DNA of 64,000 nt, taken from contig DKDL01000002.1 of NCBI GenBank assembly GCA_002449335.1, forward strand, positions 29,580 through 93,579, given 5' to 3'. Made by a program: the position numbers and the translations under genes. Positions 42,989-51,448 of this stretch are shown one piece after another. Source of the DNA: Succinatimonas sp. UBA6849. GTDB taxonomy: Bacteria > Pseudomonadota > Gammaproteobacteria > Enterobacterales > Succinivibrionaceae. The first letter of the stretch is position 1; each line of letters opens with the position of its first letter. The notes beneath the pieces are model-generated. The model made no database searches. It saw nothing but the letters and a program-made list of their open reading frames with translations, and was not told the DNA's origin.

Positions 42989-44251
42989 TTACTTTGATCT
43001 TGCCATAGCTGTAAAGAACTCTTCATTGGTCTTTGTCAGCTTTAGCTTATCAATTAAGAACTCTGTAGCCTCAATTTCACCCATTGGATGTAAGAACTTA
43101 CGTAAGATCCACATCTTCTGAAGTTCATCAGCACTAGTAATAAGCTCTTCACGTCTAGTACCTGATCTTGTAACATCAATTGCTGGGTATACTCTCTTCT
43201 CTGAGATCTTTCTTGATAAATGAAGTTCCATGTTACCAGTTCCCTTGAACTCTTCGTAAATAACTTCATCCATCTTTGAACCAGTATCAATCAGAGCGGT
43301 AGCAATAATAGTTAAAGAACCGCCTTCTTCAACGTTTCTTGCAGCACCGAATAATCTCTTTGGTCTCTGTAAAGCATTAGCATCAACACCACCAGTTAAT
43401 ACCTTGCCTGATGAAGGAACAACTGTGTTGTATGCACGAGCTAAACGGGTAATAGAATCCATTAAGATCACAACGTCATGCTTGTGCTCAACTAAACGCT
43501 TTGCCTTCTCGATTACCATTTCAGCAACCTGAACGTGACGAGCTGCTGGCTCATCGAAGGTAGAAGCTACAACTTCACCTTTAACCATACGTTGCATTTC
43601 GGTAACTTCTTCAGGACGCTCGTCGATAAGAAGAACGATCAGTGTACATTCTGGATACTTGCTTGAAATTGAATGTGCTACGTTCTGTAAAAGCATGGTT
43701 TTACCAGCTTTAGGAGGAGCAACAATAAGACCACGCTGACCTTTACCTACAGGAGCTACAAGATCAATAACTCTTGCAGTTAAATCTTCCTGTGAGCCGT
43801 TGCCTAACTCTAGGCGCATTCTTTCCTGTGGGAATAAAGGGGTAAGGTTTTCAAATAGGATCTTGTGGCGTGAATTTTCTGGATCGTCAAAGTTAACAGC
43901 GTCAACTTTCAGTAATGCGAAGTATCTTTCACCTTCTTTTGGTGGACGAATTTTGCCTGAAATTGAATCGCCAGTTCTTAAGTTAAAACGTCTTACTTGA
44001 CTTGGAGATACATAAATATCGTCAGGACCTGCTAAATAAGAACTGTCTGCACTTCTTAAAAAGCCAAAGCCATCAGGTAAAATTTCGATGACACCTTCAC
44101 CGTAGATGTCCTCACCATTTTTTGAAGAAAACTTTAATAATTGGAAGATGATTTCTTTTTTGCTTAAACGGGCTACGTTCTCGATGCCGTTCTGTTCACA
44201 CATTTGAACTAATTGTGCAACAGGCGTATTTTTAAGTTCGGTAAGATTCAT
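42989..44251 (-). CDS. rho: Transcription termination factor Rho
   Basis: 420 residues, same numbering as E. coli Rho. N-terminal Rho domain, RNA-binding cold-shock-like fold with RNP1 DGFGFLR (60-66), Walker A APPKAGKT with K181 and K184, Walker B VVILMDSITRLARA, and R-loop region GSLTIIATALID. A hexameric ATP-dependent RNA translocase. The 5' leader contains a strong hairpin close to the start (44270-44290), a possible element for the autogenous control known for rho. Confidence 0.98.
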   Translation of the reverse strand: MNLTELKNTPVAQLVQMCEQNGIENVARLSKKEIIFQLLKFSSKNGEDIYGEGVIEILPDGFGFLRSADSSYLAGPDDIYVSPSQVRRFNLRTGDSISGKIRPPKEGERYFALLKVDAVNFDDPENSRHKILFENLTPLFPQERMRLELGNGSQEDLTARVIDLVAPVGKGQRGLIVAPPKAGKTMLLQNVAHSISSKYPECTLIVLLIDERPEEVTEMQRMVKGEVVASTFDEPAARHVQVAEMVIEKAKRLVEHKHDVVILMDSITRLARAYNTVVPSSGKVLTGGVDANALQRPKRLFGAARNVEEGGSLTIIATALIDTGSKMDEVIYEEFKGTGNMELHLSRKISEKRVYPAIDVTRSGTRREELITSADELQKMWILRKFLHPMGEIEATEFLIDKLKLTKTNEEFFTAMARSK

Positions 44252-44269
44252 AGACTAAATTAACAAACT

Positions 44270-44290
44270 TACTGTATGGGGAATACAGTA
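44270..44290 (-). promoter_or_regulatory. Hairpin in rho leader
   Basis: TACTGTAT (44270-44277) and ATACAGTA (44283-44290) form an 8-bp perfect stem with a 5-base loop, about 19 bases upstream of the rho ATG. A second, CACGAC/GTCGTG, lies further upstream near 44364-44380. Confidence 0.5.
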
Positions 44291-44452
44291 TAAGATTAGA
44301 TTCTCTAAAAAAATAAAATAGGAAATTCCTGTGTGAAAAACACTTCAAGATCCATGTGATCGCACGACAGACACGTCGTGAGATAATATTAACACAAAAT
44401 TAGTAGCATTTTGTTTTTTTCGCAAAGATATTTGTGCAGGTTTGTTATAAAA

Positions 44453-44830
44453 ATGTTCAACAAAATCCATCATATTGCCATTATTGGAACTGATTACAAC
44501 AAGTCTAAAACCTTCTATGTAAACACGTTAGGTTTTAAAATCATAAGAGAAAATTATCGTCCTAATAAACAAGATCACAAGATCGATCTTAGATGTGGTG
44601 ATAGTGAAATTGAGCTGTTTATTGTAAAAAATGCCCCTAATAGAGTCTCAAATCCAGAGGCTTCAGGATTACGTCACCTAGCATTTAAAGTTGATAGTGT
44701 CATTGAGACTGTAGCTGAACTTAAAAAGAAAGGAATTGAATGCGAACCGATTAGAATGGATGAATTTACGCATAAGGCCATGACATTCTTTAGAGATCCT
44801 GACAATCTGCCTATCGAAATTCACGAGTAG
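44453..44830 (+). CDS. VOC family glyoxalase-like protein (GloA2/YaeR-like)
   Basis: 125 residues of vicinal oxygen chelate fold. Metal-type residues are spaced as in the family: HHIAI near 6, IELFI, LRHLAF and LPIEIHE at the end. It resembles E. coli YaeR (a GloA2-like enzyme of uncertain substrate). ATG at 44453 is used; the upstream TTG extension gives a Phe-rich non-homologous leader. Followed by a terminator. Confidence 0.85.
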   Translation: MFNKIHHIAIIGTDYNKSKTFYVNTLGFKIIRENYRPNKQDHKIDLRCGDSEIELFIVKNAPNRVSNPEASGLRHLAFKVDSVIETVAELKKKGIECEPIRMDEFTHKAMTFFRDPDNLPIEIHE

Positions 44831-44867
44831 AGCTAAGCGGTAGCGTAATATTCGCTACCTTCTTAGC
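44831..44867 (+). terminator. Terminator between gloA2-like gene and uvrD
   Basis: GGTAGCG/CGCTACC stem (44839-44845, 44853-44859) with an outer GCTAAG/CTTAGC extension. The T run is short. It could serve both convergent genes. Confidence 0.65.
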
Positions 44868-44884
44868 ATTTGAGTGATGTATGA

Positions 44885-47062
44885 CTAATACCTTTGAGAT
44901 GCTATAGGAATGATCTTAAAAGGTCGGTCTTCTTTTTTAATTTCATTGTAAGATCTTACGATCTGTCTTAAAAATTGGCTTGCACCAGTAGTAACGATGT
45001 TTCCGAACATACTTCTGTTCTGAGCATAGCTTATATATAGATCCTCTTTTGCTCTAGTAATACCCACATAAGCTAAACGTCTTTCTTCTGAAATTGATTT
45101 ATCAGAGCCAATGTCAACAGAACGTTGAGATGGCAGAATAGTATTCTCAAAGCCAACTAAAAAGACATGTTTAAACTCCAGTCCTTTTGAAGAATGAATG
45201 GTCATCATATTTACAGCATCACATTCTGTTGAGCTTGAACCATCTTCATCTAATTCTGATGTACTTACAAGAGTAATGTTAGATAGATAAGTTAATAAAG
45301 GATCTTCTAACGCAGTTGAAGTTATCTCTCCATCACTTGCACTACCTTCTGAGTTATCTGCATTGATGTCCTTAGCTTCTTCAGCTGTTGCTTCTTTTGC
45401 AACCTGAGCATTCATTGAAGCTTCAAATTCTTTTACGTTAGATACAAGCACACCTAAGTTTGAAACTCTAGAATTTTCTTCGCCAGTCTTACCTTCTTTG
45501 GCATCTTTTAAGGCGTACATTTCTTGTAAGCCTGAGGCATTGATAACGTAATCTACAAGCTCATGCAAAGGAGCATTTTCTTTCTTCTCTTTCATCTGCA
45601 AAATTAAATTATAAAAAGGAGATACCTTCTTATATAAAGAGACTAATGCTTTGTCAGCTCCTTCTTGCTTTGAATAAGCTTCTAACAGACGAATAGCCTG
45701 TAACATCGAGCAATTTCTTTCTCTGCCTATTGCTCTTAAATCAGCTACTACTTTAGGACCTAACTTTCTTGAAGGTACATTGATAATTCTAAGGGCAGCT
45801 GTATCATCATTTTCGTTGATAAGCAGTCTTAAATAAGCCAGAGTATCAAGGATCTCAGCACGTTCAAAGAAGCGCTGACCTCCATAAATCACAAAAGGAA
45901 TATGTTTCATGGAAAGACTTTGCTCAAAGCCTAAAGACAGGTAGTTATTTCTGTACAAGATAGCCATATCTTTATACTTCTCACCTGCTTCATGCAGTTT
46001 TGCAATAAGCTGTACTACAGCTGATGCTTCGCAATTATTATTTGAGCAATTTAAAATTGAAACATCGTCTCCTTGACCGATGTTTCCTTTTAAAACTTTT
46101 TCCATCAATCTGTCAGAATTTTCTGCAATAAGGGTATTTGCCATATCCAGAATTTTTTGACTTGAACGGTAATTTAGAGCTAATAAGATTTCATGAACAT
46201 CATCAAAATCCTTTAAAAACTTATGCATATTGGTGTAGTCAGCGCCACGCCAGCCATAAATTGACTGATCATCATCACCTACGACCATCACATGTGAGTT
46301 TTTTCCAGCCATCAGTCTTAAAAACTTATACTGAATAGAGTTGGTATCCTGAAACTCATCTACTAGGATTTCTTTGAACCTGCGATGCTGTAGCGCTCTA
46401 ATCTCGTCATTACTCTCTAGAAGCTCAACAGTTCTTAAAAGCAATTCACTAAAATCTACTGAATTCTCATCATTACAGATCTTTTCATAAGCTGAATAGA
46501 TCTTGCACATATTCTCATACTGAGACTCACCAAAGGTTCTGCCTCTTTTAATGTAGTCATCAGCACGAAGTCCGTCTTCTTTTAATTTACAGATTTTTGA
46601 TACAGCTTCACTTGGCTTAAATTCTTTAACATCGATGTTAAGCTCTTTCATAATTCGCTTAGTTAAAGTAGTCTGGCTGTCTGTATCTAACACTGTAAAA
46701 TTAGGCTCAAGTCCAGCCTGTTTTGCATAAGCTCTTAACAGACGTAAACATATAGAGTGGAAGGTACTTGCCCAAAGCTGGCGCTGTAAAAACTCACCTA
46801 CAAAAAGACCAATTCTCTCTCTCATTTCTCCTGCAGCTTTATTAGTAAAGGTAACTGCAAGAATATTGCGAGGCTCAATCATGTAGTGCTTAATTAAATA
46901 AGCAATTCTTGAGACTAAAACTCTAGTTTTACCAGTACCTGCACCTGCAATTACTAGCATATTTGATAAAGGAGCACTTACAGCTTCTTTTTGAGAATCA
47001 TTCAAATTTTCTAGAATTGAGTTGCTTACAGAAGGATTTCCTAGCTCATCAAGCTCGTCCAT
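44885..47062 (-). CDS. uvrD: DNA helicase II
   Basis: 725 residues of superfamily 1A helicase. Walker A AGAGTGKT (K45), DEFQDT motif II, GDDDQSIYGWRGAD motif III, MTIHSSKGLEF motif V and VGITRAKEDLY motif VI. UvrD rather than Rep because of YGGQRFFERAEI and location after xerC-yigB as in E. coli. It acts in mismatch and excision repair. A perfect TATAAT (47115-47110, minus strand) and GGAG before the ATG are visible; I see no LexA box. An acidic Ala/Asp/Ser-rich insert occurs near residues 545-590. Confidence 0.96.
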   Translation of the reverse strand: MDELDELGNPSVSNSILENLNDSQKEAVSAPLSNMLVIAGAGTGKTRVLVSRIAYLIKHYMIEPRNILAVTFTNKAAGEMRERIGLFVGEFLQRQLWASTFHSICLRLLRAYAKQAGLEPNFTVLDTDSQTTLTKRIMKELNIDVKEFKPSEAVSKICKLKEDGLRADDYIKRGRTFGESQYENMCKIYSAYEKICNDENSVDFSELLLRTVELLESNDEIRALQHRRFKEILVDEFQDTNSIQYKFLRLMAGKNSHVMVVGDDDQSIYGWRGADYTNMHKFLKDFDDVHEILLALNYRSSQKILDMANTLIAENSDRLMEKVLKGNIGQGDDVSILNCSNNNCEASAVVQLIAKLHEAGEKYKDMAILYRNNYLSLGFEQSLSMKHIPFVIYGGQRFFERAEILDTLAYLRLLINENDDTAALRIINVPSRKLGPKVVADLRAIGRERNCSMLQAIRLLEAYSKQEGADKALVSLYKKVSPFYNLILQMKEKKENAPLHELVDYVINASGLQEMYALKDAKEGKTGEENSRVSNLGVLVSNVKEFEASMNAQVAKEATAEEAKDINADNSEGSASDGEITSTALEDPLLTYLSNITLVSTSELDEDGSSSTECDAVNMMTIHSSKGLEFKHVFLVGFENTILPSQRSVDIGSDKSISEERRLAYVGITRAKEDLYISYAQNRSMFGNIVTTGASQFLRQIVRSYNEIKKEDRPFKIIPIASQRY

Positions 47063-47236
47063 AAAAATCTCCGCTGGAATTTTGAGTTTTAAGAATTTTT
47101 ACTGCGTGGATTATAGCAGAAATCAATTTTACTAATCAGACGATGAATTTCTCTGCTCTAAGACTATCTTATCTAATTTTATTTCTGCTATTAGGTCTTT
47201 TGTTAAAGTTCCATTTACATGGTTAGTTTATATCGA

Positions 47237-47971
47237 CTATAACAACAGTTGCCTTAGCTCTAAGATGTTGTCTATTTCAATATCAGGTAGCACACTTAAA
47301 AACTTTTCATCAGGTGAAATTCCTGTGTAGCCTTTGCGCAGCCATACGCATCTGCAACCTGCGCTTACTGCTCCTAAAACATCTGTATAAGGATCATCTC
47401 CTATGTGCAGAATTTCACATGGAGCAACGTTTGCAAATTTAGCGCACTCATTGAATAAATCAGCATGAGGTTTTCGGTGAAATCTAAAACGCTCTGGCCT
47501 TAAATCTATTTCAAAATAAGAAGCTACATCTAGCTGCTTAGCATCAAGATTGCCATTAGATACAGAGATTAGTGGATATTTGCTCTTAAGATCTTTCATT
47601 AAAGCTCTTACCTCATCTAAGACAACTCCATCTGAACGCTTTTGCACAAATAACTTAACTAAGGCTGTTGCTTCTTCAAGGCCTCCCTTTAATGGAATAC
47701 CGATTTCTTTGAACGCTACAACCAAGCTTTGAGCTCTTAATAAAGTTACATCATCTTCAAGAGACATGTCTTCATGTAAAACTTTTGACTTTACGGCTGC
47801 CCAATAATCATAACTTAGGTACTTTCCGCCCAAGCCGTAACGCTCACACAAATAGGTAGTAAACCAGTTTTCTGCTCTAGTTAATACAGTCTGACAATCA
47901 TAGATTGTATTGTCTAAATCAAAAGACAGTACCTTTATCTTGCTAAGATCTAATTGTTTGTAGAATTTCAA
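47237..47971 (-). CDS. yigB: HAD phosphatase YigB
   Basis: 244 residues of haloacid dehalogenase fold. Nucleophile motif SFDLDNTIYD (D18, D20), motif II ISVSNGN, motif IV HIGDDPYTDVLGA. E. coli YigB removes phosphate from the 5-amino-6-(ribitylamino)uracil precursor in riboflavin synthesis and from FMN. Start overlaps the xerC stop by 4 bases (ATGA). Confidence 0.9.
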   Translation of the reverse strand: MKFYKQLDLSKIKVLSFDLDNTIYDCQTVLTRAENWFTTYLCERYGLGGKYLSYDYWAAVKSKVLHEDMSLEDDVTLLRAQSLVVAFKEIGIPLKGGLEEATALVKLFVQKRSDGVVLDEVRALMKDLKSKYPLISVSNGNLDAKQLDVASYFEIDLRPERFRFHRKPHADLFNECAKFANVAPCEILHIGDDPYTDVLGAVSAGCRCVWLRKGYTGISPDEKFLSVLPDIEIDNILELRQLLL

Positions 47972-48879
47972 TTTTTCTTCCTATTAGCTAGAGGATGAGC
48001 CTTGTTGTAAACACTCTTTAAATGTTCAAAATCTAGATGAGTATAAATCTGTGTAGCAGCTAAGCTGGCATGACCTAACATCTCTTGAACAGAACGTAAA
48101 TCAGCGCCACCTTGCAGTAGCTCTGTTGCAAACGAATGTCGTAATTTGTGAGGATTTAAATGAGTTTGCACCCCCGCTTTTATCGACAGTTTCTCAAGAT
48201 TCTGTTCTACTGCCCTTGTGGTCAGTCTTCTACCGTATTTATTTAAAAATAGAGCATCTTCTGATGGTTTAAACTCATCTCTTGCCTTTAAATAATTAGC
48301 AATTTTATCTATAGCTCTTTGACCTACAGGGACAATTCGGTACTTACTGCCTTTACCTAAAACTCTGACTTCTTTGGTTTCATGGTTGAGATCTTTTAAA
48401 TCAAGCCCCACTAACTCAGAGACACGCAATCCTGAGGAGAACAACAGTTCAGCAATAGCACTGTCTCTTAGTTCAAACAGATCTTTAGGCTCATAATCTA
48501 AAAGGGCATCAACTTCGTTTAAAGTTAAGATCTTTGGAAGATGGCGTTTTACTTTTGGAGCTTTGATTAAAGAACAAGGATTATCCTGAAGAGCTCCCTG
48601 CTTTATGAGGTATTTAAAAAAGGAACTTAAAGCGTAAAGATCGTGAGCTACTGAATTGTTAGACTGTTTTACATTCTCATCATTAAAGTTAAAGTCACGC
48701 TGTATAGCTCTCATCTGTTCAAGACCTACATCTTGCCATGACTTTACATTATCAAATTCGCGCTCTAATACAGCAACTGCTCTTTTTAGAACGTTGCTGT
48801 ATGAACTTATGGTATGAACACTGGCACGCTTCTCATAACGAAGATGATCTATAAAACGATTAACTTCATCAGCAAGCAT
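47968..48879 (-). CDS. xerC: Tyrosine recombinase XerC
   Basis: 303 residues. N-terminal SAM-like core-binding domain and C-terminal catalytic domain with the R-H-R-H-Y residues in SGLRVSEL, HKLRHSFATELL, LGHASLAATQIYTHL. With XerD it resolves chromosome dimers at dif. ATG at 48879 is chosen; GGGTGG lies 5 bases upstream, and the open frame extends only to a TTG at 48903. XerC rather than XerD is inferred from the dapF-xerC-yigB-uvrD order. Confidence 0.94.
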   Translation of the reverse strand: MLADEVNRFIDHLRYEKRASVHTISSYSNVLKRAVAVLEREFDNVKSWQDVGLEQMRAIQRDFNFNDENVKQSNNSVAHDLYALSSFFKYLIKQGALQDNPCSLIKAPKVKRHLPKILTLNEVDALLDYEPKDLFELRDSAIAELLFSSGLRVSELVGLDLKDLNHETKEVRVLGKGSKYRIVPVGQRAIDKIANYLKARDEFKPSEDALFLNKYGRRLTTRAVEQNLEKLSIKAGVQTHLNPHKLRHSFATELLQGGADLRSVQEMLGHASLAATQIYTHLDFEHLKSVYNKAHPLANRKKN

Positions 48880-48926
48880 GATATCCACCCAAAAGAATTT
48901 CAAAAAATAAGTTATTCAGCCAATTA

Positions 48927-49760
48927 CTAAATAACAACAGTTCCTTCAAATACTCTTTGAGCAGGACCTGACATCATTACAGGAGATTTGCCTCCTTCCC
49001 ATGAAATTCTCAAGGTTCCGCCAGGTAAGGTTACGTTTACAGGAGAGGTTACTCTACCTTGGGTAATAGCAACTACAGCTGCAGCGCATGCACCTGTACC
49101 GCAGGCTAAAGTTTCTCCACAGCCACGCTCAAAAACTCTTAAGTTTAAAGCATGGCTATTCACAACCTGAGCAAAACCTACGTTCACTTTTTCAGGGAAG
49201 TTCTTGTGACACTCAAGCTCTTTACCATACTTTTCTACAGGAGCTGTTTTTACATCATCAAAGAAGAACACAGCATGTGGATTTCCCATAGATACAGCTC
49301 CATGAGAAAACTCAGTACCATCTGATAAAGTTATTTTGTACTCATTAGCACGAGCTGGAGCATTAAAAGGGATCTTGTGAGGTTCAAACTCAGGAGCTCC
49401 CATATTTACAGTCACAGTATCATCGTCGTTGAGCTTTAATCTTAATACGCCTGATACAGTGCTTACCTTAATGTCTCTCTTATTAGTAAGGTTGTGATCA
49501 ACTACGAATCTAACGAAACAACGAGCACCATTGCCACACATCTGAACTTCAGAGCCGTCGGCATTAAATATTCTGTAGTGGAAATCGACCTCAGGATCAA
49601 ATGGAGGTTCAACCAGCAATAACTGGTCAAAACCAATACCAAAATGTCTGTCTGCTAATTTTTTAATGAGTTCTGGTGAAAAAAATACCTTTTGGGTAAC
49701 ACCATCAACGACCATAAAATCGTTACCCAAACCATGCATTTTTGTAAACTTTAAAATCAT
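48927..49760 (-). CDS. dapF: Diaminopimelate epimerase
   Basis: 277 residues, two mirror-image lobes each with a catalytic cysteine: C75 in MCGNGARCF and C220 in LACGTGACA. It converts LL- to meso-diaminopimelate for lysine and peptidoglycan. Five bases separate it from lysA upstream. Confidence 0.97.
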   Translation of the reverse strand: MILKFTKMHGLGNDFMVVDGVTQKVFFSPELIKKLADRHFGIGFDQLLLVEPPFDPEVDFHYRIFNADGSEVQMCGNGARCFVRFVVDHNLTNKRDIKVSTVSGVLRLKLNDDDTVTVNMGAPEFEPHKIPFNAPARANEYKITLSDGTEFSHGAVSMGNPHAVFFFDDVKTAPVEKYGKELECHKNFPEKVNVGFAQVVNSHALNLRVFERGCGETLACGTGACAAAVVAITQGRVTSPVNVTLPGGTLRISWEGGKSPVMMSGPAQRVFEGTVVI

Positions 49761-49765
49761 TTTTA

Positions 49766-51013
49766 TTATCCTAGGATAATTTCGTCCTTCCAGATATCTT
49801 CATATGACTGACGCTTCTTAATTACATATGACTTGTCACCATCAACCATCACTTCACATGGTAAGCGTCTTGTATTGTAGGTTGAAGCCATTGAAGAACC
49901 ATATGCACCAGCACCGCGAACAGCTAAGATGTCACCATTTCTTACATTTAGCTTTCTGTCCTTGCCTAAGAAATCATCACTCTCACAGATAGGACCTACA
50001 ACATCAGACTTTACAGCCTCACCGTCAGGATGAACTGTAGTGTTAATGATGGTCATCCATGAACCATATAAAGCAGGTCTAATCATATCGTTCATACCTG
50101 TATCGGTGATGATAAAGTGTTTATCACCATTATCTTTCTGGTACTGAACTTTAGCTAAAAGAATACAAGCATTAGCTACCATAGCACGACCTGGTTCAAT
50201 ATAGATTGAAACGTCTAAGTCCTTTAATCTCTCTAAGATAGGAGCGCAGTACTCACTAGGGGTAGGAGGAGTTTCGTTGTCATAGGTAACTCCTAAACCA
50301 CCGCCCATATCAATATGATCTACTTTGATACCTTCAGCTAGTAATTTTTTGTATAAAGAAATGATTTTATCGGTAGCTTCAATAATTGGCATACCAGAGG
50401 TCATCTGAGAACCAATATGGCAGTCGATACCTGAAATCTTTAAGCAAGACTCTTTTGACATCTTCTTATAAAGATCAAAAGCAATTTCTTCATTTACACC
50501 GAACTTATTGTTCTTAAGACCAGTTGAAATTGAAGGATGAGTTTTAGCGTCAACACCAGGATTTACTCTAAGAGCAACTGGTGCTACTACATTTAACTTC
50601 TTAGCAACCTTAATTACAGTATCAATCTCTTGAGCTGATTCAATGTTTAAGCAGTTAATTCCCTGTGACAGAGCAAATTCAATTTCCTGCTCTGATTTGC
50701 CTACACCTGAGAAAACAACTTTCTTAGGATCACCGCCTGCTGCAATTACTCTACGTAATTCGCCTTCAGATACGATATCAAAACCTGCGCCTAACTTTGC
50801 CATTTCATGAATAACTGCAAGATTTGAACAAGCTTTTACTGCAAAACAAACTAAATGTTTTTTCTCTTTTAAAGAATTCTCAAAAGCATTCATATGTCTG
50901 TGTAAAGTTGCTTTTGAGTAAACATAAAGAGGAGTACCGTACTCTTTAGCTAAATCGGTAGCTTTGATGTCTTCAGCGTATAAATCAGGGCCTTTAAAAT
51001 TAAAATAATCCAT
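49766..51013 (-). CDS. lysA: Diaminopimelate decarboxylase
   Basis: 415 residues, PLP fold III. PLP lysine K60 in CFAVKACSN, GGGLGVTY phosphate loop, and EPGRAMVA and CESDDF substrate motifs. It makes L-lysine from meso-DAP, the product of the adjacent dapF. A ribosome binding site AAGGA precedes the ATG. A 7-bp inverted repeat lies in its leader. Confidence 0.96.
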   Translation of the reverse strand: MDYFNFKGPDLYAEDIKATDLAKEYGTPLYVYSKATLHRHMNAFENSLKEKKHLVCFAVKACSNLAVIHEMAKLGAGFDIVSEGELRRVIAAGGDPKKVVFSGVGKSEQEIEFALSQGINCLNIESAQEIDTVIKVAKKLNVVAPVALRVNPGVDAKTHPSISTGLKNNKFGVNEEIAFDLYKKMSKESCLKISGIDCHIGSQMTSGMPIIEATDKIISLYKKLLAEGIKVDHIDMGGGLGVTYDNETPPTPSEYCAPILERLKDLDVSIYIEPGRAMVANACILLAKVQYQKDNGDKHFIITDTGMNDMIRPALYGSWMTIINTTVHPDGEAVKSDVVGPICESDDFLGKDRKLNVRNGDILAVRGAGAYGSSMASTYNTRRLPCEVMVDGDKSYVIKKRQSYEDIWKDEIILG

Positions 51014-51030
51014 TTTTTCCTTCCATTACA

Positions 51031-51061
51031 AACTGCGCCTAATCCATTTACATACGCAGTT
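51031..51061 (-). repeat. Inverted repeat in lysA leader
   Basis: AACTGCG (51031-51037) and CGCAGTT (51055-51061) with a 17-base loop, 18-48 bases before the lysA ATG and after lptM. It may modulate lysA translation or end part of the lptM transcript. Confidence 0.4.
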
Positions 51062-51139
51062 GTTTTAATTGATCTTTGATTCTATCGATATCTGTGCTCT
51101 ATTGATGACAGTGATCTATTTACAACAGTGAATAGTTGC

Positions 51140-51343
51140 CTATTTCTTTGACTCTTCTTGAGACTCTTCATTCTCTTTAGAATTGTTATTTGAAGAAGAA
51201 TTCTTAGAAGCCTGTTCATCAGAACTATCGTCGTCTTCTTGTTGAATATAATCAGGCTCAATATAAAGTTTGCCTTTAATGCCACAGCCTGAAAGCTCAC
51301 ATAAAGCGACAAATACAACAAATGCAGAAATAAGCTTTTTCAA
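51140..51343 (-). CDS. lptM: LPS translocon maturation lipoprotein LptM (YifL)
   Basis: 67 residues. Signal peptide with lipobox LSGC (C20), then GIKGKLYIEP, the core motif of LptM, which stabilises the oxidative maturation of LptD in the outer membrane. The rest is an acidic Ser/Asn/Glu tail. Order lptM-lysA-dapF is widespread in gammaproteobacteria. Confidence 0.9.
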   Translation of the reverse strand: MKKLISAFVVFVALCELSGCGIKGKLYIEPDYIQQEDDDSSDEQASKNSSSNNNSKENEESQEESKK

Positions 51344-51448
51344 TTTTCTGTCCTACAAAAATGTTTAAAGTTTAGATGAGTATATCAAAATAATAATATG
51401 CGTTAATTGCAAATTTAACTTGCCTAAAAATTTGCACTGTTATGAAGA